The notes: a model not told the origin generated them from the sequence alone. Shown: positions 49,803-59,030, numbered from the stretch's first letter. The stretch is DNA of 64,000 nucleotides from Streptomyces sp. CB02058 (GCF_001905505.1 NZ_LIPG01000003.1:1178001-1242000), one strand, 5' to 3'. Numbers and translations: made by a program.

Positions 49803-51875
49803 TCAGACCGCGGCCACGGCCGGCTCGGGCGGGGCCAGCTGCTGGGCCAGGTCCTCCGCGAGCAGCCGCTTGGCGATCACGTCGACCGCCGCCCGCAGCT
49901 GCCGGTCGTCGGGCCTGGCGCCGTCCTCGGCCAGCCGTTCGTTGAGCCAGCGGCCCCACGCGTCCGAAATGGTCGCCGCCTCCCGCGCGCCCGCCGCCGT
50001 ATGGGTGAAGAGGTGGCCGTCCCCCGTGAGGTATCCCTCCTCGATCATCCGGTCGAAGACCGGCACCAGGACCTCGGGCGGGATCCGGTGGCGGGCGGCG
50101 ATCAGCTTGAGCCCCGCGTGGCCCACCATCCGGGTGAACAGGTCGACCTGCATCACGGCCCAGGCCCCCGCCATGTCGAGGCGGGTGTCGGACCGGGCCA
50201 CGATCCGCCGGGCGGTGTCCGGACCGGCCTCGTGGAGGATCCGCGCCACGGCGGATTCGAGCACCTTCTCCGCGTCCCCGGTGCTCGGCTGGGCGAAGCC
50301 CTCGCCCATGTCGGTCGAACCCGCCCGGGCGCTGTCGCGCAGCTTCACCTGCTTCAGGAAGAGCGAGACGACGAAGCCCAGCAGGGCCACCGGCACCGTC
50401 CACAGGAAGACCGTGTGCAGGGTGTCCGCATAGGCCTGGGCCAAGGGGGCGGTCTGCTCCGCCGGCAGCGCGTGCACCGCCTGCGGGCTCTCCGCGGCCC
50501 GCGCGAGCGTCGCCGGGTCGCCGCCCGCCCGCGCGGCCTCCTCGACGCCCTGCGTGAGATTCGGCCGCAGCGCGTTGGCGTAGATCGTGCCGAACACCGC
50601 CGTGCCGAACGAGCTGCCGAGCGTACGGAAGAAGGTCACGCCGGACGTCGCGGTGCCCAGGTCCGCGTAGTCGACGGTGTTCTGCACGGCGATCGTCAGC
50701 ACCTGCATCGACAGGCCGATCCCGATGCCCAGCACCAGCATGTACAGCGATTCCAGCCAGACCCCGCTGCCCGGGCCCATGCGGGACAGCAGGTAGAGAC
50801 CCGCCGCCATCACCAGGGAGCCGATGACGGGGAAGAAGCGGTAGTGGCCGGTCTTGCTCACCACGTTGCCGCTGAAGATCGAGGCGGCCAGCAGGCCCAC
50901 CACGAGGGGCAGGGTCCGTACACCGGAGAGTGTGGCCGAGTCCCCGTCGACGTACTGCAGATAGGTCGGCAGATAGATCATCGCGCCGAGCATGGCGAAG
51001 CCCACGATGAAGCTGAGCACCGAGCAGACGGCGAACACCGGATTGCGGAAGAGCCGCATCGGCAGCATCGGTTCCTTCGCCCTGAGCTCCACCACGCAGA
51101 AGAGGGCCAGGGCGACGAGGCCGCCGATGAACAGGCCGATGATGACCGGTGAGCCCCAGGCGTACTCGTTGCCGCCCCAGCTCGTCCCGAGGATCAGGGC
51201 GCTGGCGCCGACCGCGACCAGCGCGATGCCCAGATAGTCGATGACCGGGCGCCCGGCGGCCCGCACGGAGGGGATGGTGCGGGCGGCGGCGATGACCACC
51301 ACGATCGCGATCGGGACATTGACGTAGAACGCCCAGCGCCACGTCAGATGGTCGGTGAACAGTCCGCCCAGCAGCGGTCCGACGACCGTGGCGACACCGA
51401 AGACGGCCCCGATCGCCCCCTGGTACTTGCCCCGGTCGCGCAGGGGGATGACATCGGCGATCAGCGCCATGGACGTCACCATCAGCCCGCCCGCACCGAT
51501 GCCCTGCACACCCCGCCAGATGATCAGGAGAAGCATGTTCGACGCGAGACCGCAGAGGAACGAGCCGGTGATGAAGATGATCGCGGAGATCTGGAAGATC
51601 AGTTTCCGCCCGAAGAGGTCACCGAACTTGCCGACCAGCACCGTCGCCACGGTCTCCGCCAGCAGATAGGCCGTCACCACCCACGACATGTGTTCCGCGC
51701 CGCCGAGGTCCGAGACGATCGTGGGGAGCGCCGTGCCCACGATCGTCTGGTCCAGGGCCGCCAGCAGGATTCCCAGCACGATCGTGACGAACACGATGTT
51801 CCGGCGCCGGGGGTCGAGGACGGGCGGCGCTGCGGCACTCCGCGCGGCGGGGGCGGTATCGCTGGCAGTCGTCAC
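49803..51875 (-). CDS. DHA2-type multidrug MFS transporter fused to a C-terminal winged-helix-like domain
   Basis: A 690-aa protein. Residues about 25-510 form a 14-helix drug:proton antiporter. The motif C-like ALDQTIVGTALPTIVSDLGG comes first, then motif A (GKFGDLFGRK) and GPLLGGLFTDHLTWRWAFYVN. Residues about 540-690 are soluble. Within them RHRIPPEVLVPVFDRMIEEGYLTGDGHLFTHTAAGAREA reads like a winged helix of the MarR type. This tail is absent from E. coli EmrB and would face the cytoplasm. GTG start. Confidence 0.88.
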   Translation of the reverse strand: MTTASDTAPAARSAAAPPVLDPRRRNIVFVTIVLGILLAALDQTIVGTALPTIVSDLGGAEHMSWVVTAYLLAETVATVLVGKFGDLFGRKLIFQISAIIFITGSFLCGLASNMLLLIIWRGVQGIGAGGLMVTSMALIADVIPLRDRGKYQGAIGAVFGVATVVGPLLGGLFTDHLTWRWAFYVNVPIAIVVVIAAARTIPSVRAAGRPVIDYLGIALVAVGASALILGTSWGGNEYAWGSPVIIGLFIGGLVALALFCVVELRAKEPMLPMRLFRNPVFAVCSVLSFIVGFAMLGAMIYLPTYLQYVDGDSATLSGVRTLPLVVGLLAASIFSGNVVSKTGHYRFFPVIGSLVMAAGLYLLSRMGPGSGVWLESLYMLVLGIGIGLSMQVLTIAVQNTVDYADLGTATSGVTFFRTLGSSFGTAVFGTIYANALRPNLTQGVEEAARAGGDPATLARAAESPQAVHALPAEQTAPLAQAYADTLHTVFLWTVPVALLGFVVSLFLKQVKLRDSARAGSTDMGEGFAQPSTGDAEKVLESAVARILHEAGPDTARRIVARSDTRLDMAGAWAVMQVDLFTRMVGHAGLKLIAARHRIPPEVLVPVFDRMIEEGYLTGDGHLFTHTAAGAREAATISDAWGRWLNERLAEDGARPDDRQLRAAVDVIAKRLLAEDLAQQLAPPEPAVAAV

Positions 51876-51930
51876 CTTCGCACCGTCACACCCGTCCCCG
51901 CCCCACGCATCCGGGGGACGGCCGGACGGG

Positions 51931-52767
51931 TCAGGCCAGAAGGGCCCGCACGGAGCCCGTCATCCGGGCCACGAAGGCGTCGCGCACGTCCTCGGTGACG
52001 CGGTCGAGGGAGAGATACGGATTGAGGTCCTCCAGCTCCACGAGCAGCAGTTCGCCCTCCGGCGCCCGGCAGGCGTCCACCCGCTGGATGCCGTGGGAGA
52101 GGGTGTTCCACTCCACGAAGCGCCGCGCGAACTCCAGGTCCCCGGGGCTCGGCGCGTACGGTTCGAGGACCCAGCGCCGCTCGGGGTCGGGCGCGTGCAG
52201 GGCGTACTGGAAGTCGTGGTCGACGAAGTAGAAGGACACCTCGTAGCTGAAGTCGATCCGGGGCTGGACGAGCAGGGTGCCGTCGGCGCCCTCGGGAAGC
52301 TCCGGCTCCTCGGTGAACCGCAGGCCCACGGAGTCCGCTCCGAGCTTGGGCTTCACCACGTATCCGGCGGCCCGGGGGAGCAGCCCGAGGTCCTCGGCGC
52401 GGTCCACCGTGGGGATCACGGGGAATCCGGCGCGGCTCAGATCGACGAGATACTGCTTGCCCGCCATGTCCGCGCGCCCGTCGAGCGTGTTGTAGACCCG
52501 CACCCCCGCCTCCCGCGCCCGGGCCCGGAACGCGTCGTAGGCCTCCTGGTAGTGCAGCACCGGACCGCTGTTGCGTACGACGACCGCGTCGAAGCCGTCG
52601 AGGAGCGCCGCCGCGTCCCGGGGGTGACAGAGCGCGACGTCGAAGGCCTCGCGCAGCCGGGACGTGAGGAAGATGTCCTCGTCGCAGTAGCGCCGGCCGC
52701 GTGCCTCGTAGGCGAGATCGGTGACGAAGAGGACAGCGGGGCGCGGTGTGCCGGGGGCGGCGTTCAA
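51931..52767 (-). CDS. ATP-grasp family ligase-like protein
   Basis: A 278-aa protein of the ATP-grasp type (RimK/GshB-like), which joins a carboxylate to an amine with ATP. The first ~100 residues are the N-terminal lobe (DAVVVRNSGPVLHYQEAY). ATP-binding segments are YVVKPKLGADSVGLRF and, near the C-terminus, LLLVELEDLNPYLSLD with the Mg-binding acidic and Asn residues. The substrate is unknown; some relatives build peptide natural products. The apparent start is a rare TTG with GGGAG seven bases upstream. Divergent from the P450. Confidence 0.75.
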   Translation of the reverse strand: MNAAPGTPRPAVLFVTDLAYEARGRRYCDEDIFLTSRLREAFDVALCHPRDAAALLDGFDAVVVRNSGPVLHYQEAYDAFRARAREAGVRVYNTLDGRADMAGKQYLVDLSRAGFPVIPTVDRAEDLGLLPRAAGYVVKPKLGADSVGLRFTEEPELPEGADGTLLVQPRIDFSYEVSFYFVDHDFQYALHAPDPERRWVLEPYAPSPGDLEFARRFVEWNTLSHGIQRVDACRAPEGELLLVELEDLNPYLSLDRVTEDVRDAFVARMTGSVRALLA

Positions 52768-52874
52768 GGAATACTCCCAGGGGGTTCGGGATCGGGCTGC
52801 CGGTCAATAGCCTTGCTGGTGTTGCCCGTTCACTGTCATGAAGCACCTTGGTCTCTGCCCCACAGGAGTCACAC

Positions 52875-54101
52875 GTGTCCCAGGCGTCGTCACCTCCCGA
52901 CATTCTCTCGCCCGCCTTCGCAGCCGATCCCTACGGGGCCTACCGGACGATGCGTGAGAGCGCCCCACTGATCCACCACGAGGCCACGGGGAGTTACCTG
53001 GTCTCCCGGTACGAGGACGTCGAGCGCGTCTTCAAGGACAAGGCCCAGGAATTCACCACCGAGAACTACGACTGGCAGCTGGAGCCCGTCCACGGCAGGA
53101 CGATCCTCCAGCTCAGCGGCAGGGAGCATGCCGTCAGGCGCGCCCTGGTGGCTCCGGCCTTCCGCGGCGCGGACCTCCAGGAGAAGTTCCTGCCCGTGAT
53201 CGAGCGCAACGCCCGCGAGCTCATCGACGCCTTCCGGCACAAGGGCGAGGCCGATCTCGTCGCCGCCTTCGCGACCCGCTTCCCCGTCCTGGTCATCGCC
53301 GACATGCTCGGTCTGGACAGGGAGGACCACCAGCGTTTCCACGGCTGGTACACCACTGTCATCGCCTTCCTCGGGAACCTGGCGGGCGACCCCGAGGTGG
53401 CGGCGGCGGGGGAGCGCACCCGCCAGGAGTTCGCCGAGTACATGATCCCGGTCATCCAGCAGCGGCGCGAGAAGCCCGGGGACGACCTGCTCTCCGCGCT
53501 CTGCGCCGCCGAGGTCGACGGCGTACGCATGAGCGACGAGGACATCAAGGCGTTCTGCAGCCTGCTGCTCGCGGCCGGCGGGGAGACGACCGACAAGGCC
53601 ATCGCCTCGGTCTTCGCCAATCTGCTGGCCAACCCCGAGCAGCTCGACGCCGTGCGCCGGGACAGGTCCCTGGTCGACCGGGCCTTCGCCGAGACGCTGC
53701 GCTACACCCCTCCGGTCCACATGATCATGCGCCAGACCGCGGGAGAGGTGGAGCTCTCCGGGGGCACCGTCCCGGCCGGTGCCACCGTCACCTGCCTGAT
53801 CGGCTCGGCCAACCGGGACGAGGCCCGCTACGCCGAGCCGGACCGCTTCGACCTCTTCCGCGACGACCTGACGAGCACCACGGCGTTCTCCGCGGCGGCC
53901 GACCATCTGGCGTTCGCGCTCGGCCGGCACTTCTGCGTGGGTGCGCTGCTGGCCAGGGCCGAGGTCGAGACGGGCGTGAACCAGCTGCTGGACGCGATGC
54001 CGGACCTGCGGCTCGCCGACGGCTTCAGCCCGGTCGAGGAGGGCGTCTTCACCCGGGGCCCGGCATCGCTGCCCGTACGGTTCACCCCGGCCGGCGTCTG
54101 A
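52875..54101 (+). CDS. Cytochrome P450 monooxygenase, short CYP105/107-like type
   Basis: A 408-aa soluble P450. The I-helix is LLAAGGETTDKAI, the K-helix ETLRYTPP (ExxR intact), and the haem loop FALGRHFCVG with the Cys near residue 354. Length and the HFCVGALLARAE stretch are usual for Streptomyces class I enzymes that need ferredoxin; none is adjacent. The GTG start is chosen because CAGGAG lies six bases upstream. It is divergent from the ATP-grasp gene, so the pair could belong to a small biosynthetic unit. Confidence 0.9.
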   Translation: MSQASSPPDILSPAFAADPYGAYRTMRESAPLIHHEATGSYLVSRYEDVERVFKDKAQEFTTENYDWQLEPVHGRTILQLSGREHAVRRALVAPAFRGADLQEKFLPVIERNARELIDAFRHKGEADLVAAFATRFPVLVIADMLGLDREDHQRFHGWYTTVIAFLGNLAGDPEVAAAGERTRQEFAEYMIPVIQQRREKPGDDLLSALCAAEVDGVRMSDEDIKAFCSLLLAAGGETTDKAIASVFANLLANPEQLDAVRRDRSLVDRAFAETLRYTPPVHMIMRQTAGEVELSGGTVPAGATVTCLIGSANRDEARYAEPDRFDLFRDDLTSTTAFSAAADHLAFALGRHFCVGALLARAEVETGVNQLLDAMPDLRLADGFSPVEEGVFTRGPASLPVRFTPAGV

Positions 54102-54116
54102 GGGCCGGGGAGCGCT

Positions 54117-54168
54117 CCGCTCCGGTGACCGGCCTCCGCCACCCGACGGAGGCCGGTCACCGGAGCGG
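54117..54168. terminator. Strong bidirectional terminator between the P450 and the acyl-CoA dehydrogenase
   Basis: A perfect 22-bp stem with an 8-base loop (54139-54146), midway between two convergent genes. Confidence 0.85.
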
Positions 54169-54260
54169 CCGGTGGTGCCCCGTGGCGTCCGCGGTGTCCC
54201 GAGACCGGATCGCCGGGCCGTCGCACGGACACCGGGTCGACCACCCGGGCAAGGGTCTCG

Positions 54261-55475
54261 TCAGCGGATGTGCCGCCCCGATATGGCGCGGGCGATGACC
54301 AGACGCTGGATCTCGCTCGTCCCCTCGAAGATCGTGTAGATCTTGGCGTCGCGGTACATCCGCTCCACCGGGTGCTCCCTGCTGTAGCCGGCGCCGCCGA
54401 GGATCTGGACGGCCTTCTCCGTGGCGGAGACCGCGAGCTCGCCCGCCCGGAGCTTGGACATGGACCCCTGCCCGGCGTCGAAGGTCCGGTCGTTCCGCGC
54501 CATCCACGCGGCCTGCCAGATCAGCAGGCGCACGACCTCGATCTCGGTGCGGATGTCGGCCAGCGCGAACGCGATCGACTGGTTCTCGATGATGGGGCGG
54601 CCGAACGCCTCGCGCTCCCCGGCGTACTCCAGCGCGTACTCGTACGCCGCCCGCGCGATGCCCAGCGCCTGCGCCCCCACCGTGGGGCGGCTGACCTCGA
54701 AGGTCGCCATGGCCGCCTGGCCCTTCGCGGTTCCCCCCTCGCGGGCGCGGGCGAGCCGTGCGTCGAGCTTCTCCTTCCCGCCGAGCAGACAGTGCCCCGG
54801 GACGCGTACCTCGTCGAGGAAGACGTCGGCGGTGTGCGAGGCGCGCAGGCCGAGCTTCTTGATGGTGCGGCTCGCCGCCAGGCCCTTCGTGCCGGGCGGC
54901 ACGATGAACGCCGCCTGCCCCCGGGCGCCGAGGGACGGGTCGACGGACGCGACCACCACATGGATCTCGGCTATGCCGCCGTTGGTGATCCACGCCTTCT
55001 GGCCGGAGAGCACCCACGCGTCACCGGCCTCGTCGTAACGCGCCCTGGTCGTCATCGCGGAGACGTCCGAGCCGGCCTGGGGCTCGGAGACGCAGAACGC
55101 GGCCACCTTCGGGTCGTCCTCGTCGCCGTAGCACTGCGGGACCCACTCGGCGAGCTGGTCGGGCGTGCCGGAGGCGAAGATCCCCGCGACCGCGAGGGAG
55201 GTGCCGAAGAGCGCCATGCCGATCCCGGCGTCCCCCCAGAACAGCTCCTCGTTGGCGATCTGGAGGGAGAGACCGCTGGGGTCCCCGTACATGTCGGCGA
55301 GGGACTCGAATCCGTACAGACCGATCTTGGCGGCCTCCTGGATGACGGGCCACGGAGTCTCTTCCCGGGCGTCCCATTCGGCGGCCGCGGGGCGCACCAC
55401 CTGGGCGGCGAAGCCGTGCACCCAGTTGCGCAGGTCCTGCTGTTCCTCGGTCAGGGCGAGGGAGAAGTAGCTCAT
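54261..55475 (-). CDS. Acyl-CoA dehydrogenase
   Basis: A 404-aa FAD enzyme that introduces the alpha-beta double bond in an acyl-CoA. The FAD/substrate signature CVSEPQAGSDVSAMTTRA, WITNGG, and the C-terminal GGAGYSREHPVERMYRDAKIYTIFEGTSEIQR are all present. The catalytic Glu is at about 384 in FEGTSEIQ. The start at MSYFSLALTEEQQDL is chosen by family alignment. The gene lies four bases after the SCP2 gene and shares its promoter. Chain-length specificity is unknown. Confidence 0.92.
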   Translation of the reverse strand: MSYFSLALTEEQQDLRNWVHGFAAQVVRPAAAEWDAREETPWPVIQEAAKIGLYGFESLADMYGDPSGLSLQIANEELFWGDAGIGMALFGTSLAVAGIFASGTPDQLAEWVPQCYGDEDDPKVAAFCVSEPQAGSDVSAMTTRARYDEAGDAWVLSGQKAWITNGGIAEIHVVVASVDPSLGARGQAAFIVPPGTKGLAASRTIKKLGLRASHTADVFLDEVRVPGHCLLGGKEKLDARLARAREGGTAKGQAAMATFEVSRPTVGAQALGIARAAYEYALEYAGEREAFGRPIIENQSIAFALADIRTEIEVVRLLIWQAAWMARNDRTFDAGQGSMSKLRAGELAVSATEKAVQILGGAGYSREHPVERMYRDAKIYTIFEGTSEIQRLVIARAISGRHIR

Positions 55476-55479
55476 GGGC

Positions 55480-55953
55480 TCAGGCCTTCGGGATGTCGAA
55501 GTAGCGGGTGAGCCCGGAGGCCAGACCGACGTCACCGGCGACCTTCAGCTTGCGCATCATGAACATCGTCACGGGATTGCCGTTGCCCGAGACCAGCTTG
55601 AGGAACTCGGCGTCGCCCATCACGAGCGTCGTACGGGGGTCACCGTCGGAGCGGCCCGCGCTCACGGTGCAGGCGCCGTCGGCTATCGCGGTCTCGTAGA
55701 CCTCGTCCGTCTCGCCGGTGATCTTCCAGCGGATCAGCGCCGTCAGCCCGCCGGCGGCTTCCGGGCGGAACTGCTGCCGCATCCGGCCGAAGACCTCGCT
55801 CAGCACCCGGGTGCGCAGGTCGCCGCGCATGACCTCGCCGAGCTGCTGGGCGGACAGGCCCTTCACGATCCGCGCGAACTCCTCGGGGGAGACGGCGGCG
55901 AAGTCGAGCCCGGACAGTTCATCGGTGAGGTTGCCGCTGCTGTTGTCGGCCAC
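55480..55953 (-). CDS. SCP2 sterol/lipid-carrier domain protein
   Basis: A 157-aa protein with an SCP2-type domain (IRWKITGETDEVYETAIADGACTVSAGRSDGDPRTTLVMGDAEFLKLVSGNGNPVTMFMMRKLKVAGD). This pattern matches lipid- or acyl-CoA-binding carriers. It precedes the acyl-CoA dehydrogenase, which suggests delivery of a hydrophobic CoA substrate. GTG start. Twin palindromic sites lie directly upstream. Confidence 0.88.
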   Translation of the reverse strand: MADNSSGNLTDELSGLDFAAVSPEEFARIVKGLSAQQLGEVMRGDLRTRVLSEVFGRMRQQFRPEAAGGLTALIRWKITGETDEVYETAIADGACTVSAGRSDGDPRTTLVMGDAEFLKLVSGNGNPVTMFMMRKLKVAGDVGLASGLTRYFDIPKA

Positions 55954-55962
55954 GCCAAATCC

Positions 55963-55992
55963 TTACTCCAGAGTAAACTTACTTCTGAGTAA
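55963..55992 (-). promoter_or_regulatory. Twin TTACT-N4-AGTAA operator upstream of the SCP2/acyl-CoA dehydrogenase operon
   Basis: TTACTCCAGAGTAA and TTACTTCTGAGTAA are centred 16 bp apart, nine bases before the SCP2 start codon. A CTTACC/TACTCT promoter with 17-bp spacing can be read through them on the minus strand, so binding would shut the operon off. A TetR-type lipid regulator is the likely owner; none is adjacent. Confidence 0.65.
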
Positions 55993-56022
55993 GGTAAGGG
56001 GGGCGTCGCCGCTTCGCAAGCG

Positions 56023-56286
56023 TCACCAGGCGCTGTCCGGACGGACCGGGAGACGGGGGTGATGGGCGGACAGCACCTTGTTGGCCCATGCCAGCTCGGA
56101 CAGGGCCTGCTCGCGGTCGGCCTGGTCCTCGACGCCGAGCCTCGGTCCGCGGAACCGGCGCACCTCGCGGGCGGCGCAGACGGCGTCGAACTCCGCCTGG
56201 AGGATGTGCGGCGGGGTGCAGGAACCGATCAGCTCGGCGACCCGGTCCGGGATCGGCACGGGGACGAGGAGGTGCGAGGCGGTCAT
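56023..56286 (-). CDS. Small hypothetical protein
   Basis: An 87-aa soluble protein, rich in charged residues, with no family I recognise (HLLVPVPIPDRVAELIGSC, then VEDQADREQALSELAWANKVL). It has an ATG with a GAGAGGGAA ribosome site, and Streptomyces-like third-position GC. The low-complexity bias is not extreme, so it is probably real. It lies upstream of the twin operator and is therefore likely a separate unit. Confidence 0.55.
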   Translation of the reverse strand: MTASHLLVPVPIPDRVAELIGSCTPPHILQAEFDAVCAAREVRRFRGPRLGVEDQADREQALSELAWANKVLSAHHPRLPVRPDSAW

Positions 56287-56487
56287 CGGGATTTCCCTCT
56301 CGGATGGTTGGCCAGGAGGTGGTGCTCCGCGATGGCCGGTGGGCCACCGCTCCTCCTCATGTAACGGGACGCAGTTCCTGGTTTCTCGTTGAGAACGTCT
56401 CCGTGTCGCAACCGTTTGGGACTGACCGTCTATTTCGCTTTACCAGAAGGTAAGTTGACTTCCCGTCATGTGTGTGGTGGTACGGCT

Positions 56488-57702
56488 TCAGTTGAGTGAC
56501 TGGCCGCCCCGGGCGCGTAACTGCAGCGCACGCAGCACCGCTTCGGTGGAGAAGCGGCTCTCCGGATCGGTCAGCTGCTCGCCGAAGATGGCCTCCAGGC
56601 TGCGCATCCGGTACCGGACCGTCTGGGGGTGAACGTCCAGCAGCTCGCCCATCTGGGCGGCGGTCCCCCGGGTGTCGAGCCAGATCCGCAGCGTCTCGAT
56701 CAGCCGCTCGCGCCGCGTGGTGCTGATGCCGGACACCGGGGCCAGCTCGCGCTCGGCGAGCTGATCGAGGAGGACGGGGTCGGAGAGGAGCCACAGCGTG
56801 ATGAGGTGGTCCTCGCAGAGGATGACCGGTGCGTCGTCGATGACCCCCGCGTCGACCAGTTCGAGCACGCGGCGGGCCCAGCGGATCGAGTCCGCCGCGA
56901 GCGCGGTCGGCACGGTGAGCCCGATCGCCGCGCCCCCGCCCGGGATCGTCCGGTCGAGCATCTCCCTGCGCGCGTCGTCGAAGGTCCCGGGGATCAGCAG
57001 GTGCGGCTGAGGGTCTCCCGGGTCGATCAGGACGTCGTGATCCGCGCTGATCCGGTCGAGTCCGGCCGGTGCGCGCACCGCGACGAGCGTGACGGTCTCG
57101 GGCAGGGTCCACCCCGTCTGCTCGCACAGCTCGGCGATGGCGCTGCGGGGTACCGGCCGGCCGGCGAGGATCAGATGCAGCAGCCGCCGGCGCACCGCCT
57201 CGCTCTGCTGGTCGGACTGGGCCTGCACCTCCAGGAAGCCCTCACGGGACAGCGACTCGAGCTCGTCCACGTACGCGAACAGGGCGTCGGCGAAGCTGAG
57301 CATCAGTGCCGGCGAGAAGTTGTAGCTCCGGCCCACTTTCTTCGCCCGGCGCAGTGCGACCCGCGCGCCCAGTCGGTAGGCACCCTGGAGTGCGTCCATG
57401 GTGCGGCCCTCGTATGCCTCGAACCTGCCGAATCTCCGGCACATGTCGTCACGCAGGACCGTGGGGGACGAGGGTTCGGCCACCAGGTCGACGAATGAGG
57501 AAAGGCTCTGTTCGACGCCCATGCGGATGGACGTGCCATTGGGGCCGTTCAGTAGACGCGCGTATTCCGGATAGGCCCGGGTCACTTCCATGCCTATCTC
57601 TTTGATCAGGCTCGGCAGTTCGGGTCGCATGATCGCGGCGAACTCCTGGGGGAGGGGCCCCAGCGGGTCTCCGGTGTCCAGCGGCTGGATGAGTCTCGGC
57701 AT
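56488..57702 (-). CDS. PucR/CdaR-type helix-turn-helix regulator
   Basis: A 404-aa regulator. The first ~200 residues form an all-helical N-terminal domain (IGMEVTRAYPEYARLL, AYRLGARVALRRAKKVG). A GGDEF-like central region follows. The C-terminal HTH_30 reads RGTAAQMGELLDVHPQTVRYRMRSLEAIFGEQL (residues about 352-385). The start at MPRLIQPLDTGDP follows AAGGGGA. It is divergent from the secreted-protein/mce group and may control it; a repeated TTGTCA motif in those gaps is a candidate site. Confidence 0.85.
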   Translation of the reverse strand: MPRLIQPLDTGDPLGPLPQEFAAIMRPELPSLIKEIGMEVTRAYPEYARLLNGPNGTSIRMGVEQSLSSFVDLVAEPSSPTVLRDDMCRRFGRFEAYEGRTMDALQGAYRLGARVALRRAKKVGRSYNFSPALMLSFADALFAYVDELESLSREGFLEVQAQSDQQSEAVRRRLLHLILAGRPVPRSAIAELCEQTGWTLPETVTLVAVRAPAGLDRISADHDVLIDPGDPQPHLLIPGTFDDARREMLDRTIPGGGAAIGLTVPTALAADSIRWARRVLELVDAGVIDDAPVILCEDHLITLWLLSDPVLLDQLAERELAPVSGISTTRRERLIETLRIWLDTRGTAAQMGELLDVHPQTVRYRMRSLEAIFGEQLTDPESRFSTEAVLRALQLRARGGQSLN

Positions 57703-58100
57703 GACCGTCCCCTTGCTTTCCTGGGCCCGGCTGAGTGGAGCAGGTGGGGGGAAAGCGCTCCCACGGACCGACAGGTGTATACCAACATCGGCGCCGAAGA
57801 TAGACCAAGTCGGGCGGGGTGCACACAGCTTGGACAAGATCGAAGTGCAAGGGGCACACATCGTGGTGCCGTTGTGGTGCTCCCGTGCAGGTGGGGCGGT
57901 AAATGCTCACTTCCGGACAATGTTTTCGGCCGCAGGCCGCGTCGAGGTCGCAGATGAGCGGGTTCGACGGTCCCGCCGGCGGCCGTCGCGGGGTGGCGGC
58001 CGGGCCCTCGGCAGCCCCCGTGATCTTCTCCCGGCGCCCCGGCGTGAACACCGCGCCCGCGACGGGATTCCGGCACCGTGCGACATTCTCCAGAAATATT

Positions 58101-58124
58101 GCGCACCAAGTGACAAGTGTGCGC
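58101..58124. promoter_or_regulatory. Dyad containing the TTGTCA-type motif, upstream of the first secreted-protein gene
   Basis: GCGCAC and GTGCGC arms surround CAAGTGACAAGT. The minus strand reads TTGTCACTTGGTG (58104-58116), which recurs with one or two changes at 62018 and 62498. Confidence 0.4.
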
Positions 58125-58185
58125 GCCGAATTAGTGACCCGTTGACGAGGAAAAAAACTTGCCGGACCAATCTTGACGCGCAGGA

Positions 58186-58214
58186 TTGTGCTCCAAGTTT
58201 CCCGCAAGTAACGT
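58186..58214 (+). promoter_or_regulatory. Predicted promoter of the first secreted-protein gene
   Basis: TTGTGC and TAACGT with 17-base spacing, giving a leader of about 140 bases. The same arrangement (TTGTCC-N18-TAACGT) precedes mceG. Confidence 0.45.
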
Positions 58215-58362
58215 CACGCCCTGTCACAGAACGTGTGTGGCTGAAAGAGCAGCACGGCCCCCACGCAACACGATTCTTCGCGGCACTCCCTGCACCTTTG
58301 CAGGAATGCGAGTGCCTTCCCCGCAACAGTGCACCCGCACTGCCGAATCGGAGGAACTCACT

Positions 58363-59001
58363 GTGCGCAACACCCTCAGAAAGATCGCAGTCACGGCCGG
58401 TGCCGCCGCGGCTGCCGTCACCCTCGGAGCCACCACCGCCACCGCCGGCGTCGCCGCTCCGACCTGGACCGTCACCCCCGCTCCCTCGCCGGTGGCCGTC
58501 TCGGCCACCAACTCCGGTACCGTCTCGCTCAGCCTCAACGGCATCCCGATGACGTGTACGACGTCGGCGGCCAACGCCGTGCTGGCGACCGCCTCCGGTA
58601 CCTCGAACGTCACCGTCGGCACGATCGCTCCGCTGACCTGGAGCGGGTGCACCAGCCCCTTCGGCCCGGTGACGCCGTCCGCCAACACCTCCCCCGCGTG
58701 GCAGCTGAAGGCGAACTCCTACAGCGCGGGCACCACCACCGGGTACATCACCGGGGTGAAGGCCACGGTGACGGTCCTCACCTGCACCTTCACGGTGACG
58801 GGTGACGTCACGGGGTCCTACAACAACACCAGCGGCCAGCTCACCATCGGCAGCAGCGCCACCTACCAGCTGACGGTCGCCACGGTCACCCCGGGCTGCA
58901 CCGGCATCGCGGCCGTGGGCCAGCACCCGATCTACACCGCCAAGTACAACGTGGTCAAGACGGGTACGACCACCAAGCCGGGCATCGTCTACACCCCCTG
59001 A
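58363..59001 (+). CDS. Secreted Thr/Ser-rich protein, unknown function
   Basis: A 212-aa exported protein. The signal peptide (VRNTLRKIAVTAGAAAAAVTLG...) is followed by a beta-rich domain of short Thr/Ser/Gly repeats with four Cys residues, likely two disulfides. Segments include WSGCTSPFGPVTPS and TVATVTPGCTGIA. GGAGGAA lies before the GTG start. I know similar uncharacterised secreted proteins only from actinobacteria. A truncated, frameshifted copy lies downstream. It sits with two other secreted proteins just before an Mce importer and may act in lipid capture, which is inference from position. Confidence 0.7.
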   Translation: MRNTLRKIAVTAGAAAAAVTLGATTATAGVAAPTWTVTPAPSPVAVSATNSGTVSLSLNGIPMTCTTSAANAVLATASGTSNVTVGTIAPLTWSGCTSPFGPVTPSANTSPAWQLKANSYSAGTTTGYITGVKATVTVLTCTFTVTGDVTGSYNNTSGQLTIGSSATYQLTVATVTPGCTGIAAVGQHPIYTAKYNVVKTGTTTKPGIVYTP

Positions 59002-59030
59002 TCCGGTCACGGACCCGGTACGGGTGATGA

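Larger units (their letters stand above)
57703..58362. other. 660-base divergent intergenic region with promoter signals
   Basis: No credible gene. Towards the right it contains AT-rich stretches (a run of seven A at about 58151, TTGACG at 58173), a dyad with GCGCAC/GTGCGC arms, and the predicted promoter of the secreted-protein gene. The left part should hold the promoter of the PucR-type regulator, but I see no clear hexamers. Confidence 0.5.
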
